Origin: Lentinus brumalis
Lineage: Eukaryota; Basidiomycota; Agaricomycetes; Polyporales; Polyporaceae
Direction of reading: 5' to 3'
DNA length: 64,000 nt
Assembly: GCA_001792895.1 (NCBI GenBank)
Contig: MARA01000012.1
Span: 1,178,001 to 1,242,000 of the forward strand
Within the stretch, counting starts at the first letter, position 1, and each line of letters opens with the position of its first letter. Shown piece by piece: positions 12,732 through 23,198 of the stretch. The notes under the pieces are model-generated. The model saw only the letters and a program-made list of their open reading frames with translations. It searched no databases and was not told where the DNA came from. Both the position numbers and the translations under genes were made by a program.

Positions 12732-13237
12732 AGGACCCCCGCATATGGTATATAGAGCTCATATGGCCAGATACCCAAAAACCGGGCCTGGAGGGCCCGG
12801 AAAGTTATATGCAAATACCCAAAAATGAAGGTGAAAATGGCCGATGTCATAGGCCCGAAAAGAGGGTCCGGCCGGGAGGGTCGTAGGAGGGGAGCCCCGA
12901 AAATTGACCCTCCCGGACACAACCTCCGGAGCCCGACCCGCTAATCAAGTTGAGCGGCCGATGTGTAAGTACATTGATATATGACCTCGTTATCCCCTCA
13001 GAAACGGTGAGAGCGGTTGCAAGACTTGAGGGCATTCACACGCCGTGAATAACCGTAAGCGCCCGTGTAGCCGTGGGGCGCCAAAAAGAGGTTATATGGG
13101 GTCTATACCCAATTTCTGGCCTGTTTGGGGGAGGTTATAGGGAAACCCCCAAAATTGCCCCAGATCCTCACCCCCAAAAATGCCCAAAATCCTTGCCTTT
13201 TGCCATATGACCCATATATACCATATGCGGGGGTCCT
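12732..13237. mobile_element. non-autonomous DNA transposon (MITE), hAT- or KDZ-like
   Basis: The element is 506 bp and has no coding capacity. Its ends are inverted repeats: both start AGGACCCCCGCATATGG and match over the first 23 bases, then again at a CATATGG about five bases further in. It is flanked by identical 8-bp duplications. Inside are hairpin-forming pairs (for example CCGGGCC/GGCCCGG at 12782-12800 and GTCCGG...GAGGGTC with GACCCTCCCGGAC) and many short CCCAAAA motifs near both ends. Eight-bp duplications are typical of hAT and also of KDZ/Zisupton-type elements; the latter are expanded in mushrooms, so the superfamily is open. It lies in the divergent promoter between the E2 gene and ASH2. 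Confidence 0.88.
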
Positions 13238-13245
13238 AGTGAGAC
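13238..13245. repeat. right target-site duplication of the MITE
   Basis: AGTGAGAC, identical to 12724-12731, follows the right terminal repeat with no gap. Confidence 0.88.
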
Positions 13246-13638
13246 TGAGTTGTGGAGAGGAGGATCGGGCCGTTGCAGCCACCCGCGCGTCAACGCGTCA
13301 CGCTTGCATCAAATGTTTAACCAGCATTACTGTCCATCAGCTTACAGAGATGTTATGCGGATCATTATCCTGAGTTACTTACCGGTTCCAATACTGTAAG
13401 TAAATCTTGTCCTCTCACCACCTCCTACCCCTCCTCCTCCTCCACGTTCACTACTGCGAAAGACCACCAGTCGTAGCGAAGCGACTCCCCTAGCACACCA
13501 CAGTATTCTCTTAGCTGCGCCTCGCAATCACCAGCAGAGATCCACCCTGACACGTCCGCTGTCTGGTGCCACATTCCACCTGAAGTCAATCCGGTCAGAT
13601 CTTCCGTCAAAGGAAAACTTGTACTTCAGAGTCGACTT
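13246..13638 (+). promoter_or_regulatory. remainder of the E2/ASH2 divergent promoter
   Basis: Non-coding, with a C/T-rich tract (about 13413-13445) of the kind found around fungal transcription starts. No TATA box was identified. Confidence 0.5.
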
Positions 13639-13678
13639 GTGAGTGCACTGCAGTCATTGACAAGTGTCTCGCCCACAG
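13639..13678 (+). other. probable 5' UTR intron of ASH2
   Basis: GTGAGT donor, TTGAC branch-like site and CACAG acceptor enclose 40 bases just before the ASH2 ATG. Reading through it would need a GTG start, so the ATG at 13699 is preferred. Confidence 0.55.
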
Positions 13679-13698
13679 GCGGTTTGACAAGGCTCGCT

Positions 13699-15746
13699 AT
13701 GGAGATCGCTGCATCGCGCGAAGCATCCCCTCCAACCGCCACCCCTCCGCCTGGGCCCTCACACCACCTCCCCCAGCCAACTCGCAAACGCAAACATGCA
13801 GCAATCGCCCACGCAGCTGCGTCCCCCGCTCCCTCCGACCCCGGCGCGACCCCCGCACCAGAAAACCTCGTCCTCAGCCACCGCCATGCCGACCTCGCCT
13901 CCCGACCCCGCCTGACGATCTCGCGGCACCCGCAGTTCGTCCCACTCGCACCTGGCTCCCGGTTCTACACCACGGAGCCCCTCTTCAACCGCATGAACTT
14001 CAGGTATATGCCTGCCGGCGTCTGTCCGCCCGAGTCTGCGTCCCCCTTCCGCACCATCGAGTCTAAACCGCCGACCTTCCGAATCTCCTGGGAGGATCGC
14101 AGCCCATTTATACACGTCACCCCAGACGGACTGGAACTGCAGGGCGAGAAGGGGTTCCGGAGCGCGCGGTGTAACGCCCCCATGCGCGAGGGACGGTGGT
14201 ACATGGAGGTGAAGATCGACCTCGGGGCGGGCGACAGAGCCCCTGGTCTGAAGCGCAAGGAGGGAAGCCACGTCCGCCTAGGCTGGGCGCGGCGCGAGGC
14301 CCCGCTGAACGCGCCAGCAGGATACGATGGCTACAGCTACGCGATACGCGACAAGACCGGGGAGAAGGTGCACCTCTCGCGCCCGCGGCCGTACGGGCGC
14401 CCGTTTAAGACCGGGGACGTCGTCGGGATGTACATCTGCCTGCCTCCACGCCGCAAACCAGACAAGCGCGACCCGTACGACCCTGCGCAGATCAAGCGCG
14501 AGCGGATCGCGATTGAGTTCAAAGGCCAGGAGTACTTTGAGTCGCTCGAGTACGCGCAGTCGAAGGAGATGATCGCGCTCATGGACGCGAACGACCGTGC
14601 GAAGGCGACGGACACGAAGTCGCTCCCGTCCTCGACGAAGAAGAGCGCGACGGTCAAGAACCTGCCTTCGACCGGGCGCGGGAAGGGCCGAGTGCCCGAG
14701 ACAACGCCCATGCGCCCCGTCCCGACGCTAGGCCCTAAGTCGTACATTGCGTTCTTCATCAACGGGGAATCTCAGGGCATCGCTTTCCAGGACATTTACG
14801 ACTTCCTCCCGCTGCGCACGCCCCAAGCAAGTCCGAACAGAAGAAGCGCGTGAACAGGGAGGGCCTGCGGGAGCATAAGGAGAACCCGTTCGACGACGGG
14901 ACGCTCGGCTACTATCCCTTCATCTCGCTCTTCAATGGGGCGCAGGTGCAGATCAACCCCGGCCCCGACTTCGATTTCCCCCCGCCTCCGGACATCGACG
15001 CCGTCGTCGCGAACCCGGGCGCGGACATCAAGCCCCAGCCGGACAGCAAGCGGACGTGGCGTCCGGCATGCGAACGGTATCCGGAGTTCATGCAGGAGCA
15101 GTGGGCGTTGGACGAGCAGGAGGAGATTGAGGCACGGAAGAACCTGGTGAGTCTCACGAACTCCTCAATGTACTACCGCCGCACTCGTCTCTGATACCTC
15201 GCACTGCAGCCAGCGCTAGAGGCAGAATGGGCGAAGCAGGAGAAGGCCGAGGAGGAAAAGACAAAGCGCAGGGTGCAGGCCGCCGCGGCGCGGCGCGAAC
15301 GCAAGGTCGCACAAAAAGCGCAGGACACGGGCTCGCACAAACGCGCGAAGACCGCCCCCGACCACGCGTACTCGCCCGCCCCCACTGGCACCCCGGCACC
15401 ACCGGGCGCGTTCCCGCGCGCGGAGTCGTCGGCGAGCCTGGGCGAGTGCTACGCCCCGCCGATGATCATCCCAAGCGCGAGTGCCCCGAACCTCCGCGAG
15501 CTGGCCACCCCGGAGCTGCGCGAGGGGAGTGAGCGGATACCGTCGCCCGCGCCGACTGTTGCGTCCAGCATCGACGCGCAGATTGCTGGGCTGGCGGGGT
15601 ACGGGGACACGAGCGCGTACAATACAGACGATGATGCGGACTTGGTTCCTCATGATACTGGGGTGGAGACGGACGGGGATGTCGAACTTGCAGAGGCGGA
15701 CCCTATAGAAGACGCTGTATCGTATACATACGGCGTGCGGCGTTAG
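13699..15746 (+). CDS. ash2: Ash2/Bre2-type COMPASS subunit (SPRY domain)
   Basis: A core subunit of the Set1/COMPASS histone H3K4 methyltransferase, acting in the nucleus. Exons are 13699-15146 and 15210-15746. After a Pro/Ala-rich N-terminus the SPRY domain begins near residue 120 with FRISWEDRSPFIHVTPDG and includes GRWYMEVKID, HVRLGWARREAPLNAP and GYDGYSYAIRDKTGEK, all typical of Ash2. The second half of SPRY (YIAFFINGESQGIAFQDIY, then LGYYPFISLFNGAQV) follows after a long insert. A basic, Glu-rich coiled region and an acidic tail end the protein. No PHD or winged-helix module is visible. The frame breaks at a C4 run (14821-14824) between DIYDFLPL and SEQKKRVNREG; one extra C restores 661 residues. 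The product then reads normally, so I treat the gene as functional. Confidence 0.9.
14821..14824 (+). other. frame break at C-run in ASH2
   Basis: As written the frame stops 11 codons later, inside the SPRY domain. One added C in CCCC joins it to the frame encoding the rest of SPRY. Any GT-AG pair here would make an intron of under 30 bases. Confidence 0.8.
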
Positions 15747-16006
15747 CAGCCTACCGTACACCTGTAATTATGTATGTAGATGATAGCCGGGTCTGGATCT
15801 CGTGTTGTGTGTTGTATCATGAACGACGGTCAAGTGCGTATTACACGGCACGAGTAGTAGTAGATACAGTGGGGTATAAGAAGGAAGCAGGAATTAGATC
15901 CTCGTAGCAAGGTTGAAAGCAATTAAGCGAACGAGCGGTATCCGGGCATAAGTATTAATGTATGAGGAGAGCAGGAGAGCATGTAGTGGTATTCGGCACT
16001 CAGTAC

Positions 16007-19000
16007 TCAGTTCCAGCGAGGCGGAGGAGCACGGACGACGTATCTGCGAGGTCCTTATAAGTAGCAGCACAATCGGTGCAAACTGAGAGGAAACGCACCC
16101 AGAAGTCTGTCCGTTGCCCTTTTGAATCTCGACGCGGATGTCCCAGACGAGGTCGCCTGTTTGAGGGTCCCACCGGACGCTGCACCAGTTGCGCCGGCCC
16201 ATGATATACTTGCTCTTCGGTGCAGAGCCGTCAGGGTCCCGCTCGAATATTGGTATCTGTTTGAAGCGGCATGAGGAGATGGAGTCCATATTGAGGCTCG
16301 ATGATCAGGCTCGTACCATGGTTTCATCAGTATCCGCGTGGTGTAGCGTTCGATGTGTCTTGGTAGACAGTGTTGAGACCATGGTGATTACCCCGTTCGG
16401 TGGACTGTCTCAGCCAAGTGAGCTTAAAATACTACAAATGATGGCTTTGCGGGGTTACTAACGGCGTGTTCACAATAGCACCTATTTGCAACGTCAGCGG
16501 ACTCGACAGCGAATGAGTGGCTACGGACTAACTGGTGACAACATTGACCATATAGCGGTGGTCCTGGGGCGGAGGGATGTCTGGCCTCTTCTTCTCCTTC
16601 ACGAAGGTCTTGAGCACCCCAACCGCCGCGCAGTGCACATCACCCGAGACGATGCTGACGCGCACATGCTGTCCCTTCGCGTATTTCTGAAGCTCAAGGA
16701 TTAACCAGTTCCGCTCTTTCTGCAGGAGGACAACAAATCAGCAAAGAGGGAGTGGTAGCAGGAAGATCGCCATACTTTATGTGCTTTCGCAGTCCAGTGG
16801 TCGTTCTGCACCCACAAAGTCAGCATGATCCGAGATGAATAAAGGGACGACTTACCAGGTCGTCAAGCAGTTCTGCATCGGCGTTGAACTTGTTGACAAA
16901 TCCTGACAGACCCATTGAACCGCTCCTTCCGAGGGCGACCAGTGGGTTGAGCTTGGAATCCAGTGCAGACTCCAGGAACACCATCCGCGGGTAAGCCACA
17001 GGGACACCTGGGGTTGAACATTGACAGCTGCGGCACGGTCAAAAGGATGAGTACCGACCTGTTTGCAAAACCATGTGCTCGACCGTACGCGGAAGGGCGG
17101 CCATACGAGCAAACACGGCCTTGTACTCCTGGTGACTGCAGATCTGATCTTTCTTCCGTTCCGCTCTACATTCTAGTTGAGCAAGCGTTTCTAGCGACGA
17201 GCGTCGCCACATACCTGCAGTCCAGGAGGAGGATATACACATGAGGGCCGAGGTACGACAAGAATGAGTGCGACGGGTAAGGGATGTAAGGTCCGTCCCC
17301 TCCAATGACTAGTGACTTGAACGGGTGTCGACGATCATCCTTCCCATCAACATCCACTGATTGGGCATAACGGTAAGTCGACTATGAGCTTCACGAGTAC
17401 AGTTCAATGGCCTACCGTTGATGAAGCACTGGAACAGGAGAAAGAAGAAGTAGCCTCGCGAACCAATGCTGGAGAAGGTGGTAGAAGCAAAGTACCGCGG
17501 CAGTGGCCGGACTGTCAGAGAGTGGTTTGATCATGACGTTACTAACCGCATGCTCACTAGTTGAACACCGGTGAACGCATGAGGTCATCGGGATCTACGG
17601 AGTCTGTCGTAAGTCAATGCAGCAGCATCAATACGACGTGTATACTGACAACTGCCGAATCCGTCAATCTTCACGGCGGTGATAAAAGGAGGTTAGTCAA
17701 GCTCTGAACGAGCATCCGTCCCTTTCAGCTTACCAAGTCTAGGCACGTCAGGGTCAGCCAGTCACACACGACCGCCTTATCAGAGCGTGCTCACCATGGT
17801 CATCTAGGACGGGACGAGAAGTAAGCAGGTTTGCTTAACGCGAGCAGAGGAATGTCATACCAAGCATATTCAACATCGGTCTGCGCTCCGGATCACGTCA
17901 ACATCGCGTTCACCAGCGCTGTATGACAGTGAAGACATCACGTACATTGTGCTGTTCGCTCGGGCAAACGCGCCGCTCCGGAAGTTCTGACAATAGTGGT
18001 TGAAAAAGAATCGGTCGATTGCCAGCCGCATCTCATCCGAGAGGAAATAGTTCTTCTTCGCTTCTGGTTTCATCTGAGTAACCCAGTCTTGAAGTTCGGG
18101 TTCCCGGACGATACTATCACAGTACAGCTGGTCGCCGCCGCCGACAAGCGCATGGAACGGCTCCTCGGCATGATGAGCGAGCAAGTCCATCCATACTGGA
18201 TCGTAGCCGCTCTTGAATCCAGGTCCTCGGAAGTCGTCGGGGTTCACCCCCGAGCTAAATCCATTACACTGATGACAACTCGTCAGGTTGGACGAGATGA
18301 AGCTGCTTGCATACGTACTGAATACGCGGCCCAGCGCATGTTCTGGTCGCGGCCCGGCACATAGAAAGTGAGCTCGATGCCATTATTGATGGTATAGTTG
18401 ATCTTCATCTCGTGAGAGATGAGGGGTATCTCAATCATAAACCGCCAGAACGTAAACGTCCTCCAGGGAAGACTGAGCACGCGGGTTGTCGGGGCAAGAG
18501 GAAGGCAACTCACCCGCCAGTACCGTAGTACACGTACAGCTCTTGTCCTTCAATGCGCCGCTGCTCGATATTTGCATGGAAGCCGTTGCCATTCTGCTCG
18601 CCATTGGTCGGGGACCCGGGCGAGACAGTTGAGAGAGGATCGGCAGGGTGCGGCGCAAGGTCAAACGACTGCCCGTGCGTGCGCGAGGACACATTACGCT
18701 TGAGCTTGCCGTTCGGCGTGAAGTTCGGGTCCCAATGGTATGTGAGAACGGGGAGGGGCTCATACACCGAGCCCGCATCCGCAGCTGTAGACACGCGCGC
18801 GCTGTTCAGCAATCGCCGCGTTCCGTGGGATGTACGCAAGATAATGACGGTGGACGCGCGCCCGCCTGCCCGACGACCACTTACAATGTCAGTGCTAGTG
18901 CTGCGAGAGTCATTGGCTACGACATTGCACCCGGCTGAGGTGTGGGGTATACATACACACGCGATGGGTGCAGTCGGTGACATCAAAGGGATGACATAGT

Positions 19001-19796
19001 CGGGTCGCTTCGTGGTCGACATGCCGATTGCACGAATGCGACATTTGTCCTGTCCTGACATCCTCTGAGAGATGCTCGTCCCGCTGCAAGACAGAAACAT
19101 TTGGAGGAGGAGCGTGGGCTTTCCGTTCGCCGTTTGACCGCGCACACCTCCCCAGCTCATGCAGCACGGTGGTTGAGCCAATGAAAATGGAAGTGGGACA
19201 GACGGGAGGGCAAAGCAATGAAGTGCGAACATCCGGGGGACCGCATCCGGCGCGCGAGTTTCATGACCAAGGGCAGTACTCACTGACTATCATTGCCGCT
19301 CCCCGCCACACTCCGTGCTCGTCCACAGTGTCGTATCGCAATAGCGGGCCCGCCATAAATTGCAAATACGGGGACATGCGGGCGACGCGGAGATGCTTGG
19401 AGCGTTCGACCGCGCTCATGTTCGCGAACATGGAGTAGGTCGAGCTGGCGCCCCCGGACCCGGAGAGCGTGGACTCTGTGCGCGAGACTTCTTGCCAGCT
19501 CGTGCTGCTCGGTACGTGCCCGTCTGTACGGAAGTACGATGCGTCCTTGGGGGGACCTGCGGTCCGAGAGAGGGGTTGGGGGATGGCGGCGGGAGAAAGC
19601 CTCCGACGAAGGGCTCAGCCATGGGGCCGACCTCTTCGACAGGCTGGAACCTGCCGTCGGGGCCTCTGTGCGGCGCACTCCAGCGAGCCTCATCCTACGG
19701 AGCGCGAAGTCAACGGGAACATGTTCGCGAGACACGCATGTACTGTACACTTGCCTTGTTTGCTCGGTGGTATGCATGCCATCCTGGGTTATCCAT
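16007..19796 (-). CDS. PhoD-like phosphatase family protein
   Basis: A large fungal member of the PhoD phosphoesterase family; substrate and location are unknown. Twenty exons give 753 residues once one missing C at 19549-19554 is allowed for. Landmarks in order: MDNPGWHAYHRANK; WQEVSRTESTLSGSGG; AGPLLRYDTVDEHGVWRGAA; TADAGSVYEPLPVLTYHWDP; VGGGDQLYCDSIVREPELQ; the metal-site-like DDHDLIDGFGS; IGSRGYFFFLLFQCFIN; YLGPHVYILLLDCRAERK; VSIVSGDVHCAAVG; and NWCSVRWDPQTGDLVWDIRV near the end. Intron 1 (19695-19754) starts with GC instead of GT; intron 2 (18785-19283) is 499 nt, long for this genome. The DDHD region is split over exons of 20, 9, 5 and 19 nt. The start ATG (19796) is chosen because its exon joins in phase. 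Confidence 0.92.
19549..19554 (-). other. frame break at C-run in the PhoD-like gene
   Basis: The exon reads PNPSLGPQVPP in one frame and KDASYFRTDGHVPSSTSWQ in another. One additional C in the C6 run joins them and makes the 20-exon sum divisible by three. Confidence 0.78.
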
Positions 19797-20693
19797 AGGC
19801 TGTCGTGTATGTCGTGCCTCGGGTGTCACTAGGGTTCAAAAGGCAGCAGGGGGTCAGACGGAGGCGGCGACGATGGGATGAGGGAGAGTTCGGGTACTGA
19901 TGAGATTATAATATTCGGCACGCCTTGCCGCCAGCACTGCTATATCATTAGTAGTACATCAGTACATCGCGGTTAAGGTGGTTGTTATCCGACAACATAC
20001 ACAGTCGTAATCCCGCCTCAAAGCCTTTGATATCCGTATTCGTCCGTACGTTCCTATGTAGTACACCTGCAACGGGCCGCACGCCAAGCGAGCCGTGGAT
20101 CACCGCGGTCGACGACTTAGAAAGTACAGAGGTCAAGTCTGAGGTCCGATCAGTTGTCGAAGTAATGAGGATAGCCGCGTGCTCGTACAGAATTTTCAGG
20201 CGGCGTCGGGAGTGGTAAGTCGAGTGATGGTGCGCGCGGCCGTGACAGTCGAGTCCAGTGTGCGCGTGTCTGGACTCCGACTCTAAAATTTGACTATAGT
20301 ACGCGGTAATCCGAGTCTATTCCAATGAGCGTGTATTGTGAGGTCGTCAAATGTGTAACTTATGAGCAATCTCTGAGAATCGAGTCTGAGCAAGTACGAC
20401 CAGGAGGAAGTCGGGTAACAACCAAAGAGAGACCATGGCCCCGGCCGCTGCGCGCCCAACAGACATAGTATACAGGTGTCGTACGAAGTAAGTTCTACGG
20501 AGTGCCACAGCATCGGTGGCACGCATGAGCAAAGCAGATGAGCTCGAGAAAGGATATGGCATATGATTGTCATTAAACAGGAATGTTCATCGTGTCCCGG
20601 AGCGATAACCTACGTATCCAAAAGTACACTATACAAATACAGTAGAAGTCCATCACAAGACCAAGTCCCTTTCGACGGCAGTGGAATTGTTGC
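19797..20693. other. 0.9 kb intergenic region
   Basis: Promoter side of the PhoD-like gene and 3' side of the LEA-like gene. No coding signal, repeat or RNA gene was found. Confidence 0.5.
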
Positions 20694-22796
20694 TTACGTC
20701 TGCCCAGACTTCGCCTCCCCGCTCTTCATGCGCTGCCCTTGCTCGACCTTCTCGTGCTTGCCCTCGATTTTCCCAATCAACACCTTCGCCTCGCCCTTCA
20801 TCTTGTCCATGAACGACGCCTTCTCCTTCTTCTGCCCGCTCGCGGCCGTCGCGTTGGGCTGACGCTGCTGATCGGGCGTGGGGACGGCGTCGGACTTCTC
20901 GCCCTCGGCGGCGTGGTCGGAGGGCTCCTTATAATGCTCTTCCCGCGGGTGAATCTGGGCTGGGTGGTAGTCGGTGTCGTAACCAGTGCCCTACAGAGAG
21001 GCAGACGTCAGCACATATGTAGGAACGATTTGGACGCCACTCCGACAACGAAAGCGAGCCCAGCGGGAAGTACATGACTGCATACCTCACCACGAGGGCT
21101 GTAATCACGATCATCCGCATCAGCATCGAGCTCTGCTCGAGCGCGCTCTCCATTCAGAGGAACATCTCCCCACCACGCGCGTTCCCCACCGAATGCATGC
21201 GCGCGAGGCCGCAGGGTGGCGTGGAGCTGATCAGCCTGCGTACTGTCGAGCTCTCCGTCACGCTCGACCTCGCCACCCTGGGTCTTGGCCGCGAAGCGAC
21301 CGGTGCCAGGATCCCCACGTAGTTGATTCTGTCCCGCAGGGTTCTCGTCCATCCGTTCGAGTGATCACACAGTAAGGAAGACGAAGCTCACATTGTTAGG
21401 AAGATCCTTGTTGCCGCTTGGATGAATCTCCTGCTTGGCGGCAGGGGTGTCCTTCGTCGGTGGTACCGGAGCCTTCTCGCTGGTCGTGGAGGGCTTGACG
21501 TCTTGCGTGCCCTTTTCATCGGGGAGGCGCGCGACGCCCTCCTCACTACGGTCGCCGACTAGAGCACCGACGCCCGCGACGTGACGTGCTGCACCAAAGG
21601 ACGCTTCGTTGCCCTTGGACTCCTCGGACGGCTTCAGATTGACTTGGGCACGGGTATCGATGGCGCCGGAATCGTACTGCGGGTGGGCAGACTCTTCGGG
21701 GAGGAGGGCGACGTTGGTTTCGCTCTGGGTACCCGGGAGCGAACCCACACCGAGGGAATGATCACCAGGCTGAGCGCCGAAGGGTTCATGCGCAGGCAGT
21801 GTTGAAGCGGTGACGGCAGTGGTATGCGACCCAGTACCAGTACCTGGAACTGCGATAGGATGAGCATATGCACGGCCAAGAACTCATGACAGACATACGT
21901 GTCTGCTTGGCGGTCTGCGCGGCCGACTGGGCGGTGTTCTGGACTGTCTGCGCGGCGCCCTGAGCAGTTTGCTTTGCCTGCTCTGTGGAAGGAGCGGAAC
22001 CGACAACTTGATCCTTGAGCGTATAGACACCACCAGCGACGGTGGAAGCAGCACTAGTGACGGCCGCCGCAACCCCGCCGGAGGTGATGTACCGCTCGTC
22101 ATCGGTGCGCTCGTGAGGAAGCTTGGGGACCGCGGACTCGTTGACGAATCCGGGGAGGGATCCGACGCCCCCGACGTGCTCGCCCGAGCTGGCACCAGTG
22201 ACCTCGGAGGACGGGAAGGAGGTCTTGTGCTCGGCGTCGTGCTCAGACGCGCGAGCAGTGTTCATGGTGGAGGTGGCGGATGACGTAGCTATGACGCATG
22301 TCAACATGGATGTATGCGCGTGTAGGAACTGGACCGACTCACGCATCATGGAAGAAACCGTGTCAACTACGCCTTGTGGTAAATATTGGGCTGCAGTGTG
22401 AGCTGCGCTCGACACAAGGTTGGACGCCTGACCAGCGAGGTTCGTCGCATGGCCGGCAGCGGTCTGGGTGACTTCCTTGAGGGAAGTCTGACGAGTCGGA
22501 TCTTGGTCGCCGGGGGTGACAGGGTATGCGCCGGGAACCATCTCGGGATCAAACGTACCCTTGTTCGCGTCGCTGGCGGATGAGATAGAGACACCCTCTG
22601 TCGTTGGAGGAACAGATCCTGGGGCGAGAGCAGGTGCAGCTATTTGCGAGGGATTGCTTGAAGATGGGGGAATAGCGCCAGGAGCGAGGGCCGGTGCGGG
22701 CTCGGCACGCGAGAAGGCAGCAGTGGTCGTCGAGCGGGCCCACTCCTGCGAAGGGGTGCCGGGGGAAGTGTCGAGTTGAGGGGGGATTCCGGACAT
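20694..22796 (-). CDS. LEA-like hydrophilic protein
   Basis: A large hydrophilic, mostly disordered protein. Exons: 22796-22343, 22288-21899, 21849-21392, one starting near 21346, and 20990-20694. The N-terminal part is Pro/Ala/Ser-rich. The middle has Ala/Thr/Gln/Lys-rich amphipathic repeats (AAQTVQNTAQSAAQTAKQT) like group-3 LEA proteins, and pieces recurring as GVGSLPG with an E-x-x-V-A-x-L-P follow-up. The tail is Lys/Glu-rich with SFMDKMKGEAKVLIGKIEGK, resembling CsbD-like C-termini in other basidiomycete proteins. LEA-type proteins protect membranes or proteins during drying or heat; applying that here is inference. The exact acceptor of exon 4 is uncertain. Confidence 0.72.
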
Positions 22797-23198
22797 CGTG
22801 TTCGTGGTCGTGGTCGTCGTGAAGATCGTTGAGCAAGATGGGTGAAGATGAGAGTAACGGAATGCTAGTGTGAGGGCAGGCTCTGGAGGAAGCAAGGGTT
22901 ATATGGACGTACCAAGTGGGGACCAACGTCATTGCCGTCCCTGACGTCACCACGCTAGCAGGCAGGCACGGATGGAGAAGTGGACCTTGGTACGCGCCCG
23001 CCAGCACTACTTACTGACTCTGGACAAGCTGTACATCGCGGTTACTATCCGACAAATGCATCATTACATTCCACCACAACGTCCACAACGAGTGTCATTC
23101 TTTCGTGAGTAATAGCGTAAGGGTCATCCACAAGTCAACTCAAGTCTCCAGTACTTACGCCTGCAACCGCAGGCCACGCGAGCGGTGCATCATGTCGT
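22797..23198. other. 0.4 kb intergenic region
   Basis: Leader/promoter of the LEA-like gene and 3' end of CAP, both on the minus strand. A TATA-like CATATAAC lies about 100 bases before the LEA-like ATG on the minus strand. Nothing else was seen. Confidence 0.45.

Noticed and set aside
14850..15194. Separate gene downstream of ASH2
   Set aside because: It begins at a GTG exactly where the ASH2 frame breaks, encodes the rest of the SPRY domain, and lacks its own promoter.
19416..19622. Independent start of the PhoD-like gene at MAEPFVGGFLP
   Set aside because: Upstream sequence in the same frame (DEARWSAPHRGP) matches the family and joins to a better first exon, so the ATG is internal.
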